A stretch of 32,333 nt of DNA from Bdellovibrionales bacterium (GTDB lineage Bacteria; Bdellovibrionota; Bdellovibrionia; Bdellovibrionales; UBA1609), in NCBI GenBank assembly GCA_013216195.1, contig JABSOQ010000031.1, forward strand, positions 1 through 32,333, written 5' to 3'. A program made the translations under genes and the position numbers. Every line of letters starts with the position of its first letter. Positions within the stretch are counted from its first letter, which is position 1. The notes under the pieces were generated by a model. The model was not told the origin of the DNA and made no database searches. It saw only the letters and a program-made list of their open reading frames with translations. Positions 22,942 through 30,476 of the stretch are shown one piece after another.

Positions 22942-24600
22942 ATGAGAACTTTTTTCAGCACGTTGATATTTATGTTTCTTGTTTGCTGTAGCTCATTGGC
23001 ATTCGGTTACGAGGCCCGATTGCATCAAGCGCCATTTAAGGCAGTTGGGTCGAGCAATCCACCTAAAGGTGGAACTTTCAGAGTGGCCATCATTGGCCCT
23101 GTGGGCACTCTACATCCTGTGAAAGCCCGCACTGCGGTTGCCGAGTTTATTCGTAGTCTTGTACTCGACAGTCTAATGATATGGGACCCATCGACAAACC
23201 GATACTGGCCAGGCTTGGTGAAAAGTGTAGAGACTTTGCAGCCAAATAAAAAGTATCGTCTTGTGCTTAGAGAAGGTTTGAAGTTTCACAACGGCAAACC
23301 ACTCACAGCAACCGATGTCGAATTCAGTTTTAATGCGGCATTGAACCCAGAGTTTGATGCCGGTCATAGAGCGCCTTATTTTGACAAGATTAGATCAGTA
23401 AAAGCAGATGGTACAAACTCAGTTATTGTTCGCTTTGATAAGCCTTATTTCCTCAATTTTGATATCTTACTCGGCAGGTTGAATCCAATCGCACCTAAGA
23501 GCTCCTATGAAAACCCTATGCGAAAAGTAGACAGGGTTATGATTGGCTCAGGGCCTTACCGCTTGGGGAAGGTGGAGAAATCACAGATTACGCTTTTAAA
23601 GAATAAGTCATGGTGGGGCAACCAGCTGAAGTACCTAAGCGGCATTTACAATTTTGATAAGATCGAGGTCAAAATTGTCGACACTGAGAAAGCGGCTATG
23701 AGACTGATTCGCACTGGGGGGGTCGACTATTTTCATCCGGTCAGCCATGGTTTTTTCTTTCGCAAAAGCTTTAGAGAAAAAGTTGGTAAACGAGCTAAGT
23801 TCATTGCTGCTGAAAATCAAATGGCGAAACCCTATAGCTTTCTTGCCTTTAATTTAAGAGATGAAAAATTCAAAGATGCAAGAGTAAGACTGGCATTGGC
23901 AAAGCTGATGAATCGTGAGCTCATCAACGAAAAATTTCGAGCTGGGGCTTCACAGTTGGCTTCTGGGCCGTGGGCGCGCAACAGTGTTTATGCCAACCCC
24001 ACAGTGGAGCCAATTAAGTTTGATCCAGAGGGTGCGGTTGATCTGTTAACGCAAGCAGGTTGGCTTGATAAAGACGGCGATGGCATTAGAGAAAAGCAGA
24101 TCAATGGAAAGAAAGTGAAACTGGCCTTTAATGTTTTTTTACCCAATCAGAGTGTTAAGAAATATTTTTTACTCTATCGAGACGATCTCAATCGCGCGGG
24201 CGTTGCGATGGCTGTTCGAGATATAGATATGAAATCTCTTCTTAAGGCAATCTCGGCTAAGAAGTTCGATGCTGTTAGCTTGGGGTGGGGCCGCGGCCAG
24301 GTCGACATTGACCCTAAACAGATTTGGCACTCAGACTCGCAAAAAGGTGGTGGGTCGAATTTTATTGGCTACAGCAACCCTGAGGTTGATCGGCTAATTG
24401 AAAAGGGTCGCTATACGATCGATAAGAGCAAGAGAGTTGAAATATATAGAAAAGCCTACAAGCTGATTGCGGGGGATGTTCCATATCTATTTTTATTTAA
24501 TGATTACAAAGAGTTCTACTTAGTAAGTTCACGTCTTGGTGGCCCATCAAAAACGTTTGCTTATGATATTGGATGGGAGTACTTCTGGGTTAAGAAATGA
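22942..24600 (+). CDS. ABC transporter substrate-binding protein, peptide/nickel type
   Basis: This is a family 5 extracellular solute-binding protein (OppA/DppA-like). A Sec signal peptide (about 1-22, ending LAFG before YEARL) exports it to the periplasm. The motif PKGGTFRVAI (about 40-49) opens lobe 1, followed by YRLVLREGLKFHNGKPLTATDVEFSF (about 107-132), and later a DKDGDGIREK loop and NPEVDRLIEKGR. The 552 residues match the family. GGGGG precedes the ATG. A 7-G run lies within the gene (23716-23722). The substrate is probably an oligopeptide, but other ligands occur in the family. It overlaps the first permease gene by 4 nt (ATGA). Confidence 0.9.
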   Translation: MRTFFSTLIFMFLVCCSSLAFGYEARLHQAPFKAVGSSNPPKGGTFRVAIIGPVGTLHPVKARTAVAEFIRSLVLDSLMIWDPSTNRYWPGLVKSVETLQPNKKYRLVLREGLKFHNGKPLTATDVEFSFNAALNPEFDAGHRAPYFDKIRSVKADGTNSVIVRFDKPYFLNFDILLGRLNPIAPKSSYENPMRKVDRVMIGSGPYRLGKVEKSQITLLKNKSWWGNQLKYLSGIYNFDKIEVKIVDTEKAAMRLIRTGGVDYFHPVSHGFFFRKSFREKVGKRAKFIAAENQMAKPYSFLAFNLRDEKFKDARVRLALAKLMNRELINEKFRAGASQLASGPWARNSVYANPTVEPIKFDPEGAVDLLTQAGWLDKDGDGIREKQINGKKVKLAFNVFLPNQSVKKYFLLYRDDLNRAGVAMAVRDIDMKSLLKAISAKKFDAVSLGWGRGQVDIDPKQIWHSDSQKGGGSNFIGYSNPEVDRLIEKGRYTIDKSKRVEIYRKAYKLIAGDVPYLFLFNDYKEFYLVSSRLGGPSKTFAYDIGWEYFWVKK

Positions 24601-25517
24601 CCCGCTACTTTCTGTTTCGCACAGCTCTATTGATTCCTACCTTACTTGGCATAAGCTTTGTCACTTTTGTTTTGATACACGCAGCTCCCGGCGGGCCTTT
24701 TGAGATAGCTTTGGCGAGGTTGCAAAGGGGAGCTGGTATTGAATCTCAAGTCAATGTGTCGCCTGCAGTGATCAGTCGGCTTCGAAATTTCTACCAGCTT
24801 GATAAACCGATAACAGAGAGATATTGGCAATGGCTTTCGAAGGTTGCTACGCTTCGGCTCGGTCAAAGTGAATTGTATCAAGCGCCAGTCTTAGAGGTTG
24901 TTTGGGCTCGGTTTTTGAGATCGTCAAAATATGCTATATGGGCACTGCCTCTGTGCTATTTGTTGGCTTTCATTTGGAGCTGCTTACATTTGTTACGTCT
25001 TAAAGATGCGGGCCAAATCATGTCGTCAACTCTACTTGCTGTGCTGTATTGTTTGCCCCCCTTGGTTTTGGCTTTAGCTTTGAAGTATACGCTTGGCTCC
25101 ACAAGCTTTGTGGTGGTGGTCATAGGTTATGTACTTTCACATCTCGCGATGATGGTACTGTTGTTTCGAGGAGCCTTACTGGCTGAGCAGGGGTCAGAAT
25201 ACGCAAGGGTAGCAAAATCAAAGGGGCTCTCTTCAGCGCAAGTGTTGCTTAAGCACACTTTACGCAACGCTCTGATTCCGATCATCACTAGCTTAAGTTA
25301 CTCAGTCGTCGCCTTTTTCTCGGGGGCCTTGTTTCTTGAGGTCATTTTTCAAATCGATGGCCTAGGCATGTTGTCCTACAAGGCTGCTCTGGCGAGAGAT
25401 TACAACCTCATGATGGGCATTGTGCTTTTGGTGTCGTCACTGTTTGTCATAGCAAGGTGGGTCAGTGATATCCTCTATGGTTTTGCTGACCCTAGAATAC
25501 GGGTATCAAATGAGTAG
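24597..25517 (+). CDS. ABC transporter permease, DppB/OppB/YejB type
   Basis: This inner-membrane protein of 306 residues has about six membrane segments. The N-terminus RYFLFRTALLIPTLLGISFVTFVLI is the typical first helix of the B-type permeases. The EAA loop that docks the ATPase lies in RVAKSKGLSSAQVLLKHTLRNALIPI (about 203-228). The gene starts inside the stop of the binding-protein gene (ATGA, 24597-24600) and overlaps the next permease by 8 nt. Together with it and the binding protein it would form a peptide importer, though the ATPase genes are missing here. Confidence 0.92.
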   Translation: MTRYFLFRTALLIPTLLGISFVTFVLIHAAPGGPFEIALARLQRGAGIESQVNVSPAVISRLRNFYQLDKPITERYWQWLSKVATLRLGQSELYQAPVLEVVWARFLRSSKYAIWALPLCYLLAFIWSCLHLLRLKDAGQIMSSTLLAVLYCLPPLVLALALKYTLGSTSFVVVVIGYVLSHLAMMVLLFRGALLAEQGSEYARVAKSKGLSSAQVLLKHTLRNALIPIITSLSYSVVAFFSGALFLEVIFQIDGLGMLSYKAALARDYNLMMGIVLLVSSLFVIARWVSDILYGFADPRIRVSNE

Positions 25518-26322
25518 GTCGAACCGGTCAAAATTCAATTTGTATTCGGGCTTGGTTGGAGTTTCGCTATTTTTTGTTCTGGCATTGTCGGCTGACCTGT
25601 TCTCTTCGGTTTATGGCTGGGGCGTTTTTCAGTCAGATTTGAGTCTTACAAGTTTTCCCGCTCCACCTAGCTTAGCTCATTGGTTAGGTACCGACGACAG
25701 GGGCCGCGACGTTCTGGTGCGCTTGCTGTTTGGTTTACGTTATAGCCTTGGCTTTGCAATTGTGGTTTGGGGGCTCAGCTACAGTATCGGTATTTTTTTG
25801 GGTGCAATTATGGGCTATTTGGGTGGTGCTATCGATCTCTTGGGGCAGCGCTTGATTGAGATCGTGGAAACGGTACCGTTTCTTTATTTGGCGTTACTAC
25901 TTCTCTCTGGCCTTGGCAGATCTTTTTGGGTCTTGGTTTTGGTAAATGTATTGAGTGGTTGGATGATGATTTCTGTTTATATGAGAGGGCAGGTGTTAAA
26001 AGAAAAAGCTGGCTTGATTGCTGAGTCTGCAAAAGCGCTTGGAGCCTCACCGGCTAGAATTCTGTTCCGTCACATACTCCCTTTGTCTGCATTGCCCGTG
26101 TTTGTTTTTTCTCCACTAGCTCTGGCGTCTTATCTTATCACATTGGTTCAGCTCGATTTTTTGGGCCTAGGTCTCCAGCCACCAACACCAAGTTGGGGAG
26201 AGTTATTAGGGCAAGCTCACACTCATTTTCCTGAGGCTTGGTGGCTTTTGGTTTTTCCTCTTCTTGGTCTTGTAGGGCTGTTGCTGAGCTTTCAGGCAAT
26301 TTCATCTGGTATAAAAAGCTAG
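25510..26322 (+). CDS. ABC transporter permease, DppC/OppC/YejE type
   Basis: This is the C-type inner-membrane partner of the preceding permease. The H-W-L-G-T-D-D-R-G-R-D-V-L-V-R stretch (about 57-71) is diagnostic of the OppC/DppC family, and the EAA loop is ESAKALGASPARILFRHILP (about 175-194). The start ATG 25510 overlaps the preceding stop by 8 nt; an upstream frame from 25465 only extends into permease B. The 270 residues are normal. No OppD/OppF-like ATPase follows: the next gene, on the other strand, begins at 26378. The ATPase must be supplied from elsewhere or has been lost. Confidence 0.92.
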   Translation: MSRSNRSKFNLYSGLVGVSLFFVLALSADLFSSVYGWGVFQSDLSLTSFPAPPSLAHWLGTDDRGRDVLVRLLFGLRYSLGFAIVVWGLSYSIGIFLGAIMGYLGGAIDLLGQRLIEIVETVPFLYLALLLLSGLGRSFWVLVLVNVLSGWMMISVYMRGQVLKEKAGLIAESAKALGASPARILFRHILPLSALPVFVFSPLALASYLITLVQLDFLGLGLQPPTPSWGELLGQAHTHFPEAWWLLVFPLLGLVGLLLSFQAISSGIKS

Positions 26323-26377
26323 AATGCCACTCGATTAAACAAGGGCAATCATATGATACCAGTGAGGCTGCTGGCCT

Positions 26378-27040
26378 CTAGCATGCGGGATCAATAATTT
26401 TTTCGTAAAGTAGCCAAATGCCACCGATACAGATGTCTTTCTTTCGAACTCTTTCAGGGCTTTTACCAATGAAGTTCGTGATGACTTTACCATGAGGGTG
26501 CTGCCCACAATCTAGAGCAGTGACTCGGCCAGTATCGCACGAACGAATTATCCTTGCAGAGTCAACTTGAACTCGAATTCTGGCACGAGCTGGCCTCAAA
26601 ACCTTAGGGCCAGTGCCGTCGCGTAACCTTTTGGTCTGAGCCACCACCTCTACCCAGCCTGAACCAATGTTGTTGGGCACATCCACATTATTAAGAGTCA
26701 AAGACTCTATTTCAAGAGAGTCATACCGACTCTTCTCCGGAATACTATCTGAGTAAAGAACTAACCCGTTTTGACTCTTGATCGTGATGGGTACCGGGTT
26801 GTCTTTCACCTTCATACCAAGAAAAGTCGACTTGCATACGCCTTCGACCAAAAGCTGTTGTTTGATCTCTGTACGCAAGGTCATCATCGACATTCGATCT
26901 TCCATGAAGTTCATTGCACGCATCTGGTTGCGAGTCATTGACATCATGGCCATAGTTATTACCCCAAGAATTGCAGAGGCCACCATAACTTCAGCAAGTG
27001 AGAAGCCTTGTTCGTTGCTAGAAAAGCTAACTGCCTTCAT
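26378..27040 (-). CDS. Prepilin-like protein (type IV pilin/pseudopilin)
   Basis: The start is ATG 27040, with GGAGG spaced 6 nt; a long upstream extension from 27205 runs through the antiporter gene and is Arg/Lys-rich and unlikely. The N-terminus MKAVSFSSNEQG-FSLAEVMVASAILGVITMAMM is a prepilin leader: cleavage by prepilin peptidase after G12, F13 becoming methylated residue 1, and Glu17 as the conserved position 5. The long mature helix is followed by a globular region with Cys at about 158-200. The 220 residues are larger than a major pilin, as in minor pilins or pseudopilins. It overlaps the end of the cation antiporter gene by 14 nt. No other pilus gene is adjacent. Confidence 0.8.
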   Translation of the reverse strand: MKAVSFSSNEQGFSLAEVMVASAILGVITMAMMSMTRNQMRAMNFMEDRMSMMTLRTEIKQQLLVEGVCKSTFLGMKVKDNPVPITIKSQNGLVLYSDSIPEKSRYDSLEIESLTLNNVDVPNNIGSGWVEVVAQTKRLRDGTGPKVLRPARARIRVQVDSARIIRSCDTGRVTALDCGQHPHGKVITNFIGKSPERVRKKDICIGGIWLLYEKIIDPAC

Positions 27041-28424
27041 TATTTTCCTCCGAGTCACCATTTGAATTGTCAGCGGCAAGAAGCTTCTCGTCACCAGGTG
27101 GCTTTGACTCAGCAGTTTGAGGTTCTTCGGTCTTGTCAGTCTGCTCTGAGACCGCTTTTGGCTCCGCAGTGTTCTCTGCCTGGGCGATCTTCTTGTCAGC
27201 TTCATCGGGGTAGGCCATAAAAAGTTGGCTGATTTTTTGTCGAAGTTTATCTGACTCGCAGAGGCTTACAAACAGAGCCGTCAGAGTGATAGTCATTGGA
27301 ATGAGCGCAAAGGCTACGTTTTGCAGCCACTCACCACCTTCAATACCTTTTTGTAGAGGTATGGTTGCAAGTACCGCACAGGCAAGCCCTCTAGGGCCCA
27401 TAGCTACGGAGACCATTGCATCGAGCCTTGGGTAGTCTGCAGGTTTAAACAGCAGTCGAATAGCAAGGAAGCGTGTCACGATGATAAGTAGTGATAGCAC
27501 TATCGCTACAAGAACGGTGCTAAGGCTTGAGAACTGAATCAAGATACCTAAATACAGAAAGAAAAAGGTTCTAAGCAGAAAAGTGATTTCAGAAAGCAAA
27601 GAGAGATCTTCAAAGGATATCGGGATAGCACTAATCTGAGAGCGAATGAATTTTGGCAACAAATCAAGGTTTGCGAGAGCAAAGCCAAGAGAGAGAACGC
27701 CTATGGCTCCGTTGTAACCCATGAATTCAATGCTACCGTAGATCAGTAAAGCCCAAGCCTCTCCGGCGAATGTCATGTCTACCAGAAATGAAAAGCGCTT
27801 TTTAGCTAAGGCCCAAAATAGAGCAGCTGAGATTCCAATTGCGAGCGATATAAGTGGGTTAGAGCCAATGCCAAGTGCTAGCTCTAGTGGGTCGTATACG
27901 CCAACAGCGGCCGATTCGACCAAACCTAAAAACAAAATAATTGCTAGAACGTCAGTAAAAGCTGATTCGAGTGAAAGTAAAGTCTTCGTCTTCTTCTTGA
28001 TCGAAAGAGGTTTCACCATCGGGATCACGATGGCCGACGAAGTTGACCCGATGCAAATACCCAGCAGGGCGGCGATTGTCCATGACTCTTGAAAACCAAT
28101 TCCCCAAGCTACGACCGCTCCTGCGCTCGCAATTAGCAAGAAGCCTACGAGGCTTAGCTTTAAGGCGGGGAGACTTGATGTGAGAAGGTCGCGAGCACTT
28201 AAGTTCAAGCCACCTTCGTACAAAATCACAATCAGAGCAGTGGTCGAGAGCACACTGCCAGCCATGCCGAGATCAGAAGCTTGAATGAGACCGAGTGTCG
28301 GGCCGATGATGTAGCCCAGAACCACAAGTATCAATAAGTCGGGAATTTTGGTTTTGATAAAAAACCAGTTGAGAGCATGACCCAAGAAAAACAGTAAGCT
28401 TAAACCAATGATGACAAGTGACAT
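27027..28424 (-). CDS. Cation/proton antiporter (CPA family, NhaP-like)
   Basis: This integral inner-membrane protein of 465 residues has about twelve hydrophobic helices. Signatures are GICIGSTSSAIVIPMV and LLSLESAFTDVLAI, which correspond to the ion-binding region of CPA1/CPA2 exchangers, where an Asp or Glu on helix 5 is essential; the usual ND pair of NhaP reads TD here. It exports Na+ or K+ in exchange for H+. A C-terminal hydrophilic tail of about 65 residues is rich in Glu, Asp and Lys and may be regulatory. The ATG has no ribosome binding site; a perfect TATAAT lies 17 nt upstream, so the leader is very short. It overlaps the prepilin gene by 14 nt. Confidence 0.88.
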   Translation of the reverse strand: MSLVIIGLSLLFFLGHALNWFFIKTKIPDLLILVVLGYIIGPTLGLIQASDLGMAGSVLSTTALIVILYEGGLNLSARDLLTSSLPALKLSLVGFLLIASAGAVVAWGIGFQESWTIAALLGICIGSTSSAIVIPMVKPLSIKKKTKTLLSLESAFTDVLAIILFLGLVESAAVGVYDPLELALGIGSNPLISLAIGISAALFWALAKKRFSFLVDMTFAGEAWALLIYGSIEFMGYNGAIGVLSLGFALANLDLLPKFIRSQISAIPISFEDLSLLSEITFLLRTFFFLYLGILIQFSSLSTVLVAIVLSLLIIVTRFLAIRLLFKPADYPRLDAMVSVAMGPRGLACAVLATIPLQKGIEGGEWLQNVAFALIPMTITLTALFVSLCESDKLRQKISQLFMAYPDEADKKIAQAENTAEPKAVSEQTDKTEEPQTAESKPPGDEKLLAADNSNGDSEENNEGS

Positions 28425-28440
28425 GTATAAAGACTAACGC

Positions 28441-28474
28441 ATTATATAGACCGGCCCAACACAATTTAAAATTG
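28441..28474 (-). promoter_or_regulatory. Promoter of cation antiporter with upstream inverted repeat
   Basis: A perfect TATAAT lies at 28446-28441 (minus strand), about 17 nt before the ATG, with no good -35 at 17-nt spacing. A perfect inverted repeat, CAATTT (28462-28467) and AAATTG (28469-28474), occupies the -35 region and could be an operator or activator site. Confidence 0.4.
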
Positions 28475-28481
28475 CAGAACC

Positions 28482-28497
28482 AGGGGCCTGAGCCCTT
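28482..28497. repeat. Small hairpin after speA
   Basis: GGGC (28484-28487) and GCCC (28492-28495) pair around CTGA, extended by one wobble and one A-T pair. It is 41 nt beyond the stop of speA on the minus strand. There is no strong T-run, so termination there is only possible. Confidence 0.25.
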
Positions 28498-28537
28498 AGT
28501 CTTGCTTTTGCTGGGCAGTGATTATGTCTACTTTGAT

Positions 28538-30451
28538 CTAGCTCTGCTCTTCTTCAGTAAGGTAGGTGTATCGAGACAATCCCTTTTCATAACGGCCGAT
28601 TAGATGTCTGGCATCTTTTGGAGAGAGTTCGCCCATTTGAATTCGCTTTTCAGTGACAGACCTTACTTTCTGCAGCATCTCTCCTCTGTTGAAGTCTACG
28701 TAGGCCAAAACATCTTGAATGTCGTCACCTTCGATAACGTTATCTACATTAAAGCCATGCTCACCATTCGTAGTGAGGTGAACGGCATCAGTATCACCGA
28801 AGAGATTGTGCATATCACCAAGAATTTCTTGATAGGCACCAGTGAGAAATACAGCCATGTAGTAGGGCTCTAATGGCTCTTGAGAATGCACGGGTAAAAA
28901 CGAGTGCGTACCACCTTCGACAGAATCAACGAAAGCATCAATATTGCCATCACTGTCACAGGTGAGGTCGGCAATAACAGCTCGTCGAGTGGGCTTCTCT
29001 TCAAGTCGGTGAATTGGCATCACTGGAAAAACCTGATTCAGAGCCCAGCTATCAGGCAGACTTTGAAAAACAGAGAAGTTGCAAAAGAAAGTATCGCAGA
29101 GTTCGCTCTCAAGCGACATGTAAATGTCTTCGTAGTCGGGTTCATCTTTAGTCAAATCTGCAATCTTGGTCACTGAAGCCCAGTAAAGGTCTTCGGCTTT
29201 GGCTCTCTGCTCAAGGCTCAACACTCCATAAGCGAAGAGTTGTCGGGTGTCTTTCTTCTTTTCGAGCAGATCGTTGTAGGACTCATTCAGGTTGTCTTTG
29301 CTGATTGAGTTAAAGATCTCAAACATCTCTCTCACAATAGGCGAGTCTTTCGAGATGTTAGGCATATTAATCTCAGGTTGTCTCAGCTCATTTCTGCCAA
29401 GTACATCGAAGATGAGAACTGAAGAGTGCGCTACCAAAGATCGGCCAGACTCGGTGATAATATTTGGGTGCGGCACATTCTTTTCATCGCAAATCTGTTG
29501 AATCGACCATACGACATCGTTTGCATACTCTTGCTCGTCGTAATTTCGAGAGCTGTCAGACTTACCAGAACCGTCATAGTCAACACCAAGGCCACCGCCA
29601 ACATCCATGTACTTTAGACGAGTGCCCATATGATAAAGCTCAGTGAAGAAACGGGCTCCTTCTTTAATTGCCGACTTGATAGACAAGATTGATGGAATTT
29701 GAGAGCCGATATGAAAGTGCAAAAGCTCGAGGCAGTCTAGCATTCCTTCTTTTTTCAACACTTCAACAAAATAAACAATTTCAGATGGGGAGAGGCCAAA
29801 TTTCGATTTGCTACCAGAGGTTTCAGCCCACTTGCCGCCAGCTTGCGCATTTAGCTTCGCTCTCAGCCCGATTTTCGGTTTGATGCCAAGCTTTTTAGAG
29901 GCGTCAATAATCATAGAGAGTTCAGTCCAGCGGTCTACAACGATAATGGTATTTCGCCCCATTTTGCGAGACGAGAGTGCCATTTCAATGTATTCGCGGT
30001 CTTTAAAGCCATTGCAAATAATCAAGCCATCTTCTGTGTCCATTAAAGCCAGCGTGATAAGAAGCTCAGGCTTACTGCCGCACTCAAGGCCGAAGCCGTA
30101 CTTGGCCCCGTGGGCAACAATCTCTTCAACCAGATGCTTTTGCTGGTTAACCTTAATTGGGTAAACACCAGTGAAATGACCTTTGTACTCATTGCTTTTG
30201 ATTGCCTTTTCAAAGCACGAGTTAATCAGCTCTATTCGGGATTTAACGATTTCGGGAAAGCGCAACAGAATTGGTAGCCGAATGCCTCTCTCTTCAAGAT
30301 TATCAGTAACCTCTTTGAGGTCGACACTAGGGCCAGATTTTCCAAAGGGTGTGAGTGTAACATGCCCTTTGTTGTTCACGTTAAAGTAGTCGTTGCCCCA
30401 GAAATCTAGGCCATACAACTCAGCACTTTTTTGTGGACTCCATTCACTCAC
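28538..30451 (-). CDS. speA: Biosynthetic arginine decarboxylase
   Basis: This PLP enzyme converts arginine to agmatine, the first step of the agmatine route to putrescine. The PLP lysine lies in VYPIKVNQ (K100), followed by LECGSKPELL, ICNGFKDREYI and, in the middle, LHFHIGSQ and DVGGGLGVDY, all characteristic of the SpeA type. The C-terminal half includes AYQEILGDMHNLFGD. The length of 637 residues is normal. The frame is open to a GTG at 30475, but AAGGAG with 9-nt spacing selects GTG 30451, and the resulting N-terminus (VSEWSPQKSAELYGLDFWGNDYF) matches related proteins. leuS ends 25 nt upstream, so the two may share a transcript. A probable agmatinase lies about 6 kb away. Confidence 0.95.
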   Translation of the reverse strand: MSEWSPQKSAELYGLDFWGNDYFNVNNKGHVTLTPFGKSGPSVDLKEVTDNLEERGIRLPILLRFPEIVKSRIELINSCFEKAIKSNEYKGHFTGVYPIKVNQQKHLVEEIVAHGAKYGFGLECGSKPELLITLALMDTEDGLIICNGFKDREYIEMALSSRKMGRNTIIVVDRWTELSMIIDASKKLGIKPKIGLRAKLNAQAGGKWAETSGSKSKFGLSPSEIVYFVEVLKKEGMLDCLELLHFHIGSQIPSILSIKSAIKEGARFFTELYHMGTRLKYMDVGGGLGVDYDGSGKSDSSRNYDEQEYANDVVWSIQQICDEKNVPHPNIITESGRSLVAHSSVLIFDVLGRNELRQPEINMPNISKDSPIVREMFEIFNSISKDNLNESYNDLLEKKKDTRQLFAYGVLSLEQRAKAEDLYWASVTKIADLTKDEPDYEDIYMSLESELCDTFFCNFSVFQSLPDSWALNQVFPVMPIHRLEEKPTRRAVIADLTCDSDGNIDAFVDSVEGGTHSFLPVHSQEPLEPYYMAVFLTGAYQEILGDMHNLFGDTDAVHLTTNGEHGFNVDNVIEGDDIQDVLAYVDFNRGEMLQKVRSVTEKRIQMGELSPKDARHLIGRYEKGLSRYTYLTEEEQS

Positions 30452-30476
30452 TGCACTCGGCTCCTTATCAGTCACT

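Noticed and set aside
23716-23722. Run of seven G in the binding-protein gene, possible phase-variable tract
   Set aside because: The frame is intact and seven bases is short for reliable slippage; a run of six C in the next gene is equally modest.
26364-26378. GAGGC/GCCTC hairpin after the permease genes as a terminator
   Set aside because: No T-run follows the stem on either strand, and it overlaps the prepilin stop codon.
27041-27205. N-terminal extension of the prepilin-like protein
   Set aside because: It runs through the antiporter gene, is Arg/Lys-rich and would hide the prepilin leader; GGAGG supports the start at 27040.
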